From NCBI RefSeq assembly GCF_001661345.1, contig NW_017962919.1, positions 434,001-498,000 on the forward strand: a DNA stretch of 64,000 nucleotides, in the 5' to 3' direction. The position numbers and the translations under genes are program-made. Source of the DNA: Ascoidea rubescens DSM 1968. Its lineage: Eukaryota; Ascomycota; Saccharomycetes; Ascoideales; Ascoideaceae. The notes under the pieces were generated by a model, which was given only the letters and a program-made list of their open reading frames with translations, did not search any database and was not told the DNA's origin. Below, piece by piece: positions 10,701 through 20,871 of the stretch (positions within the stretch are counted from its first letter, which is position 1; each line of letters begins with the position of its first letter).

Positions 10701-11180
10701 ATTAGAAATGATGTTAAAGTATTGTAAGCAAGATTTTTCTAGATCATTTATTAAGTCAATTAGTGAGGGATTTGTAAAAAATTGAACGTTGTTTAAATGG
10801 TCATTTTGATTAAAATCGTTATCGAATTGATCGAAATCATCATCAGAGTCTTCAAATTGGGAATAACTGTTTTTATCATTGTTTATATCATTATCTGCAT
10901 CATTGTTTGCAATATTATCATTTTCGTCATTTTCATCTTTGGTGGTTTCATTATTTTGGTCATTTATGTTTAAATTATCAAAAGAATTAACGCCACAATC
11001 AATGAATCGAACAATTGTAGCTAGTAACGAGGGCTGAATCGAGTTTGGTAATATTCCTGTGCAATACGATACAATTAGGGAGAGTAGAGCAATTTTGATG
11101 GGAGATAAAGAGGGAGTTAATACTAACTTCGTATTATCATTGATTCGGTTGAAACTGTCTATGGTGGGACTTGAAAACAT
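7782..11180 (-). CDS. APC5: Anaphase-promoting complex subunit 5
   Basis: 1132 residues from the ATG at 11180. The frame extends upstream to a TTG at 11234, but a stop lies at 11256-11258 and no ATG is found there. The central TPR-like block, with the pattern YLHRYFDYIM...YALLSLATLHANFGNDLQAIKSIKEAI, then ARENNDNNCLNYLLSWL, is the Apc5 signature. Apc5 is a scaffold subunit of the APC/C ubiquitin ligase that drives mitotic exit. The protein is longer than yeast Apc5 (about 685 residues) because of many Asn/Ser tracts, including a long pure Asn run coded by an AAT/AAC repeat (plus strand about 10628-10700). An acidic DN-rich stretch lies near residues 85-130. Its likely E2 partner, UBC11, is in the same window. 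Confidence 0.85.
10628..10700. repeat. ATT/GTT trinucleotide repeat inside APC5
   Basis: A run of TTATTG/TTATTA units on the plus strand, read as poly-Asn on the coding minus strand. It is likely length-polymorphic. Confidence 0.9.
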
Positions 11181-11596
11181 TAATTGATCAAAGAAAAGAT
11201 TTAAAGAAGATGCAATGAATTGAGTTGAAAACAAAGAATCAGTAAGAAAAGAAAGCTAAACACTAAGAAGTTTCAGTTTTGCACGTGCCTCTCACGGGAT
11301 GTGTCTGATTCCAGTACAGGAGCAGAAACCGGCACCACCTGGAGCATAAAAAGCGATATTTCGGAACCAAAGAACTGCAAAAAAGCCGCATACGATCTGG
11401 AAGACAATTGGAAGAAAATTTCAGAGCCATTCTTGAGCATTTTCTGAGAATTTCACAACAACTCCGGATGCCTCTCCAAAGCATTTCAGAGTAAAAACAG
11501 TTTCATCTCACGCAATGCGCCAATCGCAGTTCAAAGCAGAAATATACGCCACAGTGGCGCATAGATAGAAGTACAAAATTTCAAAGCAGCGGATGT
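11181..11596. other. Spacer between APC5 and tRNA-Val, GC-rich
   Basis: From about 11275 onward base composition is clearly richer in G and C than the neighbouring genes. CACGTG lies at 11282-11287. A 73-codon leftward frame (11263-11484) has no recognisable features and is attributed to low stop density. This is the presumed APC5 promoter. Confidence 0.55.
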
Positions 11597-11670
11597 GGTT
11601 TTGTGGTCTAGTCGGTTATGGCATCTGCTTAACACGCAGAACGTCCCCAGTTCGATCCTGGGCAAAATCA
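11597..11670 (+). tRNA. tRNA-Val (anticodon AAC)
   Basis: 74 nt. GGTTTTG pairs with CAAAATC in the acceptor stem. The A-box region TGGTCTAGTCGG, anticodon loop CTTAACA (AAC) and B-box GTTCGATCC are all intact, with discriminator A. It is nearly identical to S. cerevisiae tRNA-Val(AAC), without an intron. A T7 run directly downstream (from 11672) is the Pol III terminator. Confidence 0.97.
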
Positions 11671-12708
11671 TGTTTTTTTGCTTCCTCTTTTTTATCTAGC
11701 ACTGCTGCCGGTTGAAGGAGGAGAGCAAAGAACATTGCCAACAGGAGCAGTTTTCCGGGCTCGCCGACAAGTGCTGCTGTGCTGCTGTGCTGCTGTGCTG
11801 TTGGCCATGTTCCAGTCATCACTGGCGTCGTGATCCAAGATTCATGTTGATTCGGAAAACAGGTTCAATTTGAAACTTGCACGCTCAAACTTTATTTCCG
11901 GTCCATTTTTCTATCTCAGGATGTTCATCCATTCATATGTAAAAAGACTTTTGAGTGTTTTTCAGTTTTTGTTATTTTTGGTCTGCTTTTTCAAAAAATT
12001 TCAAGTCTATTTCAACTTATTTCAATTTGTTCTAAACCAAATTAACATTTTTTAGAATTGTTTATAAAAAACTCTAATGCATAACATTTATTTTTTATTT
12101 TTATTACTAAACAAGAATCGCATCTCTCACAATTTTTTGTATTTCACTTAAAATTGCTTTTTATATATTACCAATCATATCCACTAATTCTTATTTCAAC
12201 CTGTTTAAAATTAAGTAAACTAATAATTTTTTGTGTTTTCCTTTATCAATTTTTATGAAATTAATTTTCCATCTGTTTTATCTTTTTTTTTCTTTGTTTT
12301 TTTTCTTCCTATTAAATTTTTCTTCTTTCTTTTTTTCTTTGTTTTTTTCATTAACTAATTATTGGGTAATATCATATTAGTTTCATTGTATCTTTGGAAT
12401 CTTATTCAAAATGTTCTTCATCCAATCTAATTTAAAATTCTCTCTATTTATATATCCATATGTATAGATCTAGATACAAGTACAGATACAGATATAAATA
12501 AATAATTGGTATATATATAGTATAACTATATCTTGTTTTTCCTCATTTCATTTTCCTACATTTTCATTTATATGAAAATAATTATTCTGTTAATTAATTA
12601 TATCCAGTATCTGCTCTTATAAACTATACTATACCCTGCTCCACTATACTATATTGTCTTGCTTTGAATTGTTCTATATTTTATTACATCTGCTTTACTT
12701 GCTGAAAA
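11671..12708. other. Intergenic region, tRNA-Val to the LRR gene
   Basis: The first 160 bases are GC-rich with a GTGCTGCT repeat near 11770-11800. From about 11900 the sequence is very AT-rich, with long T and C/T-rich tracts, a repetitive TAGATCTAGATAC-like patch near 12470-12495 and TATA-like runs near 12510. It presumably contains the promoter of the 12709 gene. I see no RNA gene or supportable coding frame. Confidence 0.55.
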
Positions 12709-13905
12709 ATGAATGGAAATGTCAAGAACATAAATATTGACCTATTCAATAATCTACCTCCTCACTTGATTGATGCAATATTCGAAAATTTGCCTCTCAA
12801 CATCATTTGGCTCTTCTCGTTATCCTCAAATGACCCAATATACTCAATATCTCTCACACACCTATTCAAAAAAATTGTCATCTTGCCTGATTATCCCTTT
12901 GAATTCAATTTCAATTTATCTCCTTCAAACTACAATAAAATCTTGATTTTAAACTACTCAAAGTCTCTATTGTTTAGCAAAAATCTACTAAACTACACCC
13001 AGTTTTTGTCCATACAATCCGAAGGTGGTAATGATTTTAACATCTTAAACCATCTAATTACCACTACTACAAGCAACAATATCAAAAGATTTAAAAAATT
13101 TAAACAAATTAAATCTTTTGCAATCTCTTTAATCTACTACCATCAAGATTACTTCTCTATAAATAACTTCAACTCTTTAATTCTAAACTTCTTGTCCTCT
13201 TTTAACAACTCTTCTCTACTAAAACTTAATATCAACTCAACTCTATTTAATAACAACTCTATTCAATTCTTTGTTAACAACATAATACATCTAAATTTTG
13301 AAAACCTATCCCTCTTGAACCTCAATTTCAATTTTCTAAATTCCATCCCTTTCTTCCCCCATTCTCCATTTACCCAGAATTTAAAATATTTAAATTTATC
13401 AAATAATAGAATAAACACAATTCAAAACTTAAATAACCTACCAAATTTGATCTACCTAGACCTATCAAACAACAACATCAAAAAGATTCAAAATTTAAAC
13501 AACCTACACAATCTAAAAATTCTTAAAATTAACCTAATTCCCAACAAAAATTGGCTACAAATAGACGATGGAATCATTCTCATAGAAAACTTAAATAACC
13601 TAACTAACCTACGAATATTGCAATTAGTAGGTAACGATATCTTAGAAATCCAAAACTTGGACAATCTTAAAAATCTAATCGAACTAAACTTATCAAATAA
13701 CCAAATCTCAAAGATTCAAAATCTATCAAACCTATCCAATTTAAACATCTTAAACTTGAAAAATAATTGCATATCAAAACTAGAAAATCTATCAAAGTTA
13801 TCAAATTTAATAGAATTAAATTTATCAAATAATAAAATATCTAATCCAGATAACTTGCCTTACTTGAAAAATTTAAATTTTTTAAACCTAGACAATAATA
13901 CGTAA
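12709..13905 (+). CDS. F-box-like, leucine-rich-repeat protein
   Basis: 398 residues. The N terminus (LFNNLPPHLIDAIFENLPLNIIWLFSLSS, about 12-40) resembles an F-box, which would bind Skp1 in an SCF ubiquitin ligase. From about residue 225 to the end there are SDS22-type repeats of about 22 residues with the pattern LxxLxxLxxLxLSNNxIxxIxN. The protein stops inside a repeat (LNFLNLDNNT) without an obvious capping motif. Asn makes up a very large share. I do not recognise a named orthologue, and a substrate-receptor role is inference. A non-SCF LRR protein is the alternative. Confidence 0.72.
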   Translation: MNGNVKNINIDLFNNLPPHLIDAIFENLPLNIIWLFSLSSNDPIYSISLTHLFKKIVILPDYPFEFNFNLSPSNYNKILILNYSKSLLFSKNLLNYTQFLSIQSEGGNDFNILNHLITTTTSNNIKRFKKFKQIKSFAISLIYYHQDYFSINNFNSLILNFLSSFNNSSLLKLNINSTLFNNNSIQFFVNNIIHLNFENLSLLNLNFNFLNSIPFFPHSPFTQNLKYLNLSNNRINTIQNLNNLPNLIYLDLSNNNIKKIQNLNNLHNLKILKINLIPNKNWLQIDDGIILIENLNNLTNLRILQLVGNDILEIQNLDNLKNLIELNLSNNQISKIQNLSNLSNLNILNLKNNCISKLENLSKLSNLIELNLSNNKISNPDNLPYLKNLNFLNLDNNT

Positions 13906-14132
13906 TAAATTTTAATGATAATAACTCTTAATTATAATAATTCCTGATGTTAATTTGTTTATTTGCTTGTTTTTATTTAGCTTGCTTTCTATTTTTTTTC
14001 TTTTTTTTCTTCTTTTCTAAATTATACAGAATCTATATAGAATCTATACACATCCACTATTAATACTCTCGCAACTTTATACATTGTTTTTCTTGGCTAT
14101 ATAATCACTTTTGTAATATTATTGCAATCCAG

Positions 14133-14198
14133 TTCCGCTTTGCTGGCAATTACTCGGCATGCCAAAAACAAGCAATTGTATGCAAGGGTTTTGATGCA
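14133..14198 (+). repeat. Duplicated block, copy A
   Basis: Shares TTCCGYTTTGYTGGCAA and, about 30 bases later, GCAATTGYATGCAAGGGTT then GATGCA with copy B at 17126-17196, in the same orientation. The middle part differs in length and sequence. The shared words are not kept in a common reading frame between copies. Confidence 0.7.
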
Positions 14199-17125
14199 GC
14201 TTAGAGTTCTATATCAAATGCACATCTGCTCTTGCCCAAATTTATCACAACAATAACTGGAAACACTCAGCTAAGTTTAGCCTGCAGTTTTGGAATTTTA
14301 TGATTCAAAAACCCCAACATACACTCTTTCAAACCAATGTACTTTATTGCGTAAAAATATCTTTGAAAAACATCTTTTAAAAACATATATGAGTTTATTA
14401 TTTCTATCAGAATCACAGCACAAGCTTTGTGTGACAAATTGAATATAAATGAGTCTAACCATATGAGGGGTAAAGCTCTTTTCAGTTGAATATTCAGTTG
14501 AGAATGGATGTCAAATACCCTTGTGATGGGGATGTATTCAAATTGTATTGACCATTTGGATCGATTGAATAGTTTGGATCATTTGGATTATAGAAATTAT
14601 TGGGATTATTTTGAGATTCATATCATTTGTAGCATTGAAATCAATTACAATGTCTTGAGTAAAACTGAATTAATATCAGACCTATCGAACTGAAAAGATG
14701 CTTGATCTTGAGACATTGACAAATAAAAACAATTGAAGTGATGGGGCACTCAATGGATCAGATATCAATAACTAGCTATTATTATCAAAATAACTATGAG
14801 TGTTATAAGCACTGTAAAGATTAATACAACATTTTGAATAAAACCGAAAAACGAGAATGGATGATGAATAAGAAAAACAGATTTGCAAATGGGATAAACC
14901 AATAAAAGTAGCAGCATTGTTGCATTTTAAGAGACTTATACATTTATGTATCACTAAAGTAAGTCTTCACATTTTTTGACTTCTCGTTCATTTTTCTTTC
15001 TTTTCTTTTGTTTCTTTTTTACCTTTTTGGGTAGATTCTATTTTACCTTTTTAAAAATAAATAACTAAAAAGCTTCAAGTTTTATTTAAAATACTGTTAT
15101 AATACAAAACTAACTGCAATATAATATCAATTTGATTTAAATATCTTGCTTTTCTTCCATCAAGAGAAAACACTTCATATTATCTTTTTGCAGGGTTCAA
15201 GAAAAGTAAGATAGTTAATGAGTTATTATTCATCTTAAACTTTAAATTCAACAATTAAAAAGTAACTAAAAAACCACTAAAGCATAAAATAATTGAAGCT
15301 TTTATTATAAATTGTTTTGGCTTAAGACTGTCAAGATGACTGCATATATAATCCTTTATTGTTAAATGAAGCACCCTTGTTAGTTTTTATCTAATTTTTA
15401 TTCAATCCTCATTAGTAAAATTTATTAACTTCCAGTTATACTGGAATCTGTTTTGATTATTGGATTAGAATTTGTTTTTTTGAATGTTGATTTTTTTGGA
15501 TTAAAAACTTGACAACAATAAGTATTGTATCGTGGTGTTTATATAGTTTATGAAGAGCTGTATTGATCAAGATTGTATATATTGTATTAAATTTTTGCCT
15601 TTGTCATTGTGATAGAACTTGAAAGTAACACAAGTAAATAAATTTTGATTGATAATCTTATAAAATTTTATTGAACTATGAAGCAATGCAATATATAATC
15701 TAGCTCCGATAAACTGAGATTTTCTTCCCTTCAGCAGGGCTAAGAAAAACTTTTCAAGCAATATGATAATAAATAGAAATTTTTAACATTAGGCTGATAT
15801 TTAAGTGTACTAATATCATTTATATGAGATTATTTTCCAGAGTGCAGACGTTGTATCAATAAAGGCTTTTATGGCAGGATTAAGAAATGACATATTTTTT
15901 CAGTGAAATGTGATGTTGAAAATTTGATAGATGTTAAAGGCCACATCAAATACATATATATATAACACAAACAAAAGCTTGAGATGTTTTTTTTCAATAA
16001 TAGGTTAACAATTAGTTTTTTTTTCAACAAAATATCTCAGCTCTGCAGAATAATTAGAACATTTTGCCGTTCCCATGTTATTTTGAGAAAATTCTAAAAG
16101 GAATATATAATTAGATTGGATTAATTTGACAATTAAATAGGTGTTTTCTTCAGTAATTGTTTTCTTTTGATTTTTATCAAATTATTTGTTGTTAAAGATC
16201 AACATTCTAAATCACTTTCAAGTTTTCACAAAATGGAATTTTTGTTGATTTAAACAGCATGTTTTCTGCGTGCAACTTATGGGATTTTTTCTAGTTGTTT
16301 TTTTGCTTGAATACCACTATTTTACATCCAATATATATTGTTTTATGACTCCTAAAATCCAACAACAAGCAAACTATTTCATTGAGTAATAAAATTGAAA
16401 TAGATGATGATGGTGTGTTTTCAAGTATATTAAGATTGATAGCTTGGTTTTTTAAAGTGATTTACAAGCTAAAATAGAAATTTTTGAATCAAAGGTAATC
16501 TTTAAAGTGATGTAATTTATTGTTGTACAACTGGCATAACCTCAACAAAAAAAAATGGAATTTTAGTGCATTATTTTTTTGGTTTTGACCACAATATGAT
16601 TACGTGGACTAATAAAAGCAGTTTTGGTATACTTAGTTTAGTGACGAAAATTTTGTTTATTCAAAAATTTGTTAAAGCAAAGTCAAAACAATTAGGGAGC
16701 TTGTTTGTTTTGATTATTGATTATCAGTGTGGAGTAGCTTTTATCCTAATATTTTGATTTTGGAATTTGTTTATGACCAGAAATAAATTTTAAAAGTACA
16801 GTTGATTGTAATTTACCTTGTCTTTGCTTTTTTTCAAGGAATTAGATAAAGATGCGTTGAAAAAATAAGTTTTTGATTTATTGTCATAAAAAGTTAGTTT
16901 ACGGGTCATAAACAAAATAGCAAACAAGTCAAAGTTCTGGATGTTGCACAGAAGATTCAAATAGAGCTATTGACCTGAAAATAGTGAAAAAAGCAGGTAT
17001 AAAGTCACAGGAGACCATTAGGTAGCTTTTTTGACCATTTGGGCATTTATCTATGGGATGAATATATAATCAGCTCCAATTGGTTACAAAACACGTATGG
17101 TGTAAATGCCGACGCTGTTTAAGTT

Positions 17126-17196
17126 TTCCGTTTTGTTGGCAAGGTGCAACTGAATGGCCGAGCAAAATAAGCAATTGCATGCAAGGGTTCGATGCA
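17126..17196 (+). repeat. Duplicated block, copy B
   Basis: Counterpart of copy A, lying 281 bases before the permease start. It ends in GATGCATGCATG, a near-palindrome absent from copy A. A TATATAATCA word precedes both copies, at 14098-14107 and 17063-17072. Confidence 0.7.
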
Positions 17197-17476
17197 TGCA
17201 TGAAGCATATATTAATGTTTATGATTGCTTCTTTTTGTCCTTCTTTGGAGCATTTACATTAGGTTTGTTTGGGTAAGCAAGTATATATATCTATATTTGG
17301 TGGTTTTCCATACACACAATTTTGGAAAACAGTGTTATTGCTTTATTCAATTAATTGCTTTATTTCTTATGAAATGTGATTGAAATAATTTACCTTTGCT
17401 TTTGCTTTTGATTTTAATTTGAGAATAGATGAAAACATTAATCATTTATTTTCTCATTTTTTTTTATTAAATTGAA

Positions 17477-19183
17477 ATGAATTCTATTAATTTTTTAGGC
17501 TCTTTGGACAAAAATGACATTGAAAGTTCAAAAAAATCAAACGAAATTGAAAAATCTATCGGGAGAGATAATGGAAACGAAAATGAAAAAGAAACTGATT
17601 TAGAATCAAATTCGAATTTGAACTCTGGTTCCGATTTTGATTTGAAAAGGGGTTTAAAAGCTCGACATCTTCAGCTTATTGCTTTAGGTGGTTGCATTGG
17701 GACAGGATTGTTTGTTGGATCAGGTGGAGCATTAGCTGTTAGTGGACCAGCAGCATTATTAATCGGGTATGCTATTCTATCATTTGTGATATATTTTGTT
17801 ATGAATTCACTTGGAGAGATGACTTGTTTTATGTGCTCAAAGGGAGCATCAGTTCCTCAATATGTTACACGATATGTTGATAGTTCATTAGGATTTGCAG
17901 CATCATATAATTATATTTATGCTTATGCTATCTTGGTTCCTGCAGAGATTTCAGCCGGTGCAATGGTTATACAGTATTGGACCAGTGATGTTCCAGTGGC
18001 TGTTTGGATTACTATTCTTTGGTTGGTGATTGTTGCACTAAACTTCTTTGCAGTTCAGTATTATGGCGAAGTTGAATTTTGGTTTGCATCATTAAAAGTG
18101 ATTTGTATCATTGGGTTATTGATTCTTGGTGTTGTTTTATTCTTTGGGGGAGGGCCTGCACAAAATGGTAGATTGGGGTTTCATTATTGGAAGAACCCAG
18201 GTTCAGTTAGAGAACATTTGGCAGTGGGAAATGCAGGCAGGTTTTGTGCAATTTTAACAGCAACTATTCGATCAGGTTTTGCGTTTATTTTAAGTCCAGA
18301 GTTGATTACTATTGCAGCAGGGGAGACTCAGAATCCAAGAAGAAATCTTGCAAAGGCTACAAAAAGATTTGTTTATCGAATTGTGTTTTTCTATATGTTT
18401 GGTGCATTGGTTATTGGGGTGATTGTGGCATATAACGATGAAGGGCTATTAAATGCAGTGAATTCAAAGGACTCAACAGCAGCAGCATCGCCATTTGTTA
18501 TTGGGATTCAAAATGCAGGAATACCGGTGTTGAATCATATTATAAATGGTGTTATCTTAACATCAGCTTGGTCGTCGGGAAACTCATTTTTATATGCAGC
18601 ATCAAGAAACTTGATGAAAGCAGCCAACGAAGGGTTTGCACCCCAGTGGATGGGAAAGTGTAACAAGTGGGGAGTCCCCTATTTTTCAGTGATGATTTGT
18701 TCAGCGATCAGTGGATTGGCATATTTAAACATTACTTCTTCCTCGTCGTTGGTGTTTACATGGTTGTCGAATATTTGTACAGTGTCAGGGTTTATTGGAT
18801 GGATAGTGATTGGAATCACATATTTGAGATGGAGATCAGCAATGTTCTACAATGGTCTATGGGACAGGTGCACATTCAAAACGCCATTGCAACCGTACTC
18901 AACCTATTTTGTGATAGTCTTTGTGAGTTTGGTTACAATTACAAATGGGTATGCTATTTTCTTTCATTTCAATGCGTCGGACTTTGTTGCAGCGTACATC
19001 ACCATACCCATCTTCTTCGGGTTGTACTTGGGCCACAAAGTATGGCACAGGACTAAGTGGTTCTACGCTGTGGAGGACATCGACGTAATAAGTGGATTGG
19101 AAGCGATTGAAGAAGAAGCAGCAAATGCTTCTCATCCAGCTGCAAAAAACGTGTGGGAGAAAATCTGGTTCTGGGTCGCGTGA
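17477..19183 (+). CDS. Amino-acid permease (YAT/APC family)
   Basis: 568 residues. A hydrophilic, acidic cytoplasmic N terminus (1-58) is followed by LKRGLKARHLQLIALGGCIGTGLFVGSGGAL, the signature of yeast amino-acid permeases, and about 12 membrane segments. Other family marks are ELITIAAGETQNPRR, LTSAWSSGNSFLYAASR and the C-terminal WEKIWFWVA with its aromatic end. It imports amino acids across the plasma membrane by proton symport. Several motifs (VPAEISAGAMVIQYW, FGEVEFW-like YYGEVEFWFASLKV) recall the Dip5 branch, but substrate cannot be assigned. Its upstream region is unusually long. Codon use becomes GC-richer towards the 3' end, running into a GC-rich spacer. Confidence 0.93.
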   Translation: MNSINFLGSLDKNDIESSKKSNEIEKSIGRDNGNENEKETDLESNSNLNSGSDFDLKRGLKARHLQLIALGGCIGTGLFVGSGGALAVSGPAALLIGYAILSFVIYFVMNSLGEMTCFMCSKGASVPQYVTRYVDSSLGFAASYNYIYAYAILVPAEISAGAMVIQYWTSDVPVAVWITILWLVIVALNFFAVQYYGEVEFWFASLKVICIIGLLILGVVLFFGGGPAQNGRLGFHYWKNPGSVREHLAVGNAGRFCAILTATIRSGFAFILSPELITIAAGETQNPRRNLAKATKRFVYRIVFFYMFGALVIGVIVAYNDEGLLNAVNSKDSTAAASPFVIGIQNAGIPVLNHIINGVILTSAWSSGNSFLYAASRNLMKAANEGFAPQWMGKCNKWGVPYFSVMICSAISGLAYLNITSSSSLVFTWLSNICTVSGFIGWIVIGITYLRWRSAMFYNGLWDRCTFKTPLQPYSTYFVIVFVSLVTITNGYAIFFHFNASDFVAAYITIPIFFGLYLGHKVWHRTKWFYAVEDIDVISGLEAIEEEAANASHPAAKNVWEKIWFWVA

Positions 19184-20871
19184 TCAGATGTTGACCACGC
19201 ACATGGGTGTATGCATATACGCATCTATGTTGCATATTCCAATGTCCGCAGTTGCCGCTTTGGGACACAACCCCACACTGCTGGCTTTGCGTTTGTTTTA
19301 GACGGCAGTGTTCTTTTTGTCCGTTCTTTTTGTCTGTTCTTTTAGTCCAGTGCAGTTTTCTTTTTTCGGTGCTGGAAGTAATTTCAAAGTATTCCAAAGC
19401 AGTTTCACAATATTCGCAATGTAGCCTTCAACTGCTCTCCAGATGCTCTCCAGATGCTGGCAAAGGCGTACCTGATGCTCGTGGAGAACCACTAGCCCGA
19501 AATGTAGAACACCTTTGCAATGAAACGATCTCATTTCTCTCTTTTCTGCCATTTGCATAATCTGTCTCAAACAATTGCCTAATCTGACCAGCCCATCAGC
19601 AATTACTCCATCTCTCTTACCATCGACCACATTTGTAAAAAAAATAACTGATAATATCAATATCATCTCGTTGCTCTTTTGGGTCTCGTTGGCGAATCAT
19701 CTGGATCTAAAGTTGTGTCCATTTTCTCTTTTCCCCATCGTTTAGCTACACTCCAACTCTATCAACGTCTATTTCTGTAATGGCTCCCACTTTATTGCCT
19801 TTTTGATATTGCAAACAATACGACCTGAAATACCACCCAGCTACTGCTAATCTTATAAATACTTTCCAAATATCGCTTCTTCAACATGTCTAAACCACTT
19901 GAAACACTTTTGGTCCTTTACACCACTCCTATACCATTTTCTGTCATTATATATCGCTGCAAACTATCCTATTTTGAACTAATTTAACGTTTGTTTTTTA
20001 TTTTTCAAAAATTCTATACTATATCCTATTTCGCACTATATTATATTATATTATATTATACTATCCAATATCAACTATTTATCGATTACTGATCTATCAC
20101 ATATCCATCGAATATACACTATATCTAATCCCTTATCTCGAACTTGCCCTTTCCAAAAATTTGTTCTCCTACTGTACTATTCTCTTCTCACTCCTGATTG
20201 TTGGATCGAAAAGAATTTAAAATAATATAAATTTTAACTCTTCTACCATTCTTTTTCCTGTTTTTATTGCAAAATTACAGAGTCAATTTCTTTCCTCCAA
20301 CTTTCAATTATTGAATTGCCTTCTTCATTTGCTGATTCCAATTTTCTAACTCCAATTTTTATCGCTAGCATCAATATTAACATCAATATTAAATAGAAAA
20401 AAAAAAAGAGAGACAAAAAAAACAAAAAAAAACAAAAAAACAAAATAAAAAAAACTCATTATAATAATAATACCAAACACAATAACTCTAATCACTACAA
20501 TAACAAGCATATCTATATATCTATCCTAACTATTCGTTAACATTAGTCTTTTATGTCATCCATAATCACTATTATTATTAATTAATATATTCAAAATAAC
20601 TAACATAATCAATATACTACTCGGTTAACGAATTAACAACATCTCCATATCTAGTCTTATATCCTCATTATTTTTATTACTCCATATATTTACTTGCTCA
20701 TTTATCCCCATTTCCAAACCTGCTTTTCTTATCCTTCTCTCATTATTGTTCTTCAAGCTTATTCACACTATTGTATTAATACTCACAATACTCACAATAC
20801 TCACAATACTCACAACACTAATAATAATAGCTAATTTTCTAATATCTTACCCCTTAAGTGCCCATTCATCA
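19184..20871. other. Intergenic region, permease to coiled-coil gene
   Basis: A GC-rich patch spans about 19184-19560, with overlapping open frames on both strands that reflect low stop density. The rest is AT- and pyrimidine-rich with ATATT repeats near 20038-20060 and an A-rich tract with scattered G/C at about 20397-20455. The coiled-coil gene's frame is open upstream to a TTG at 20746, but the first ATG is at 20872. Confidence 0.5.

Larger units (their letters stand above)
13906..17476. other. 3.6-kb gene-free region upstream of the permease
   Basis: The longest space in the window. Short frames (14508-14693, 14772-14954, 15567-15761, 16566-16757, 17080-17262) show no family features and low-complexity composition. 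The notable content is a duplicated block at 14133-14198 and 17126-17196, listed separately. It may be a long regulatory region for the permease, hold an unrecognised non-coding RNA, or be the remains of a decayed gene. Confidence 0.5.

Noticed and set aside
11178-11234. Extended N termini using TTG starts for APC5 and likewise for MTR3, RAI1, PAC1, UBC11, RIX1 and the acyltransferase
   Set aside because: Yeast nuclear genes start at ATG almost without exception, and the first in-frame ATG fits family N termini in each case.
18667-19666. Frames overlapping the permease 3' end and the following spacer on both strands
   Set aside because: Shadows of the permease coding strand or of the GC-rich spacer; no start context or domains.
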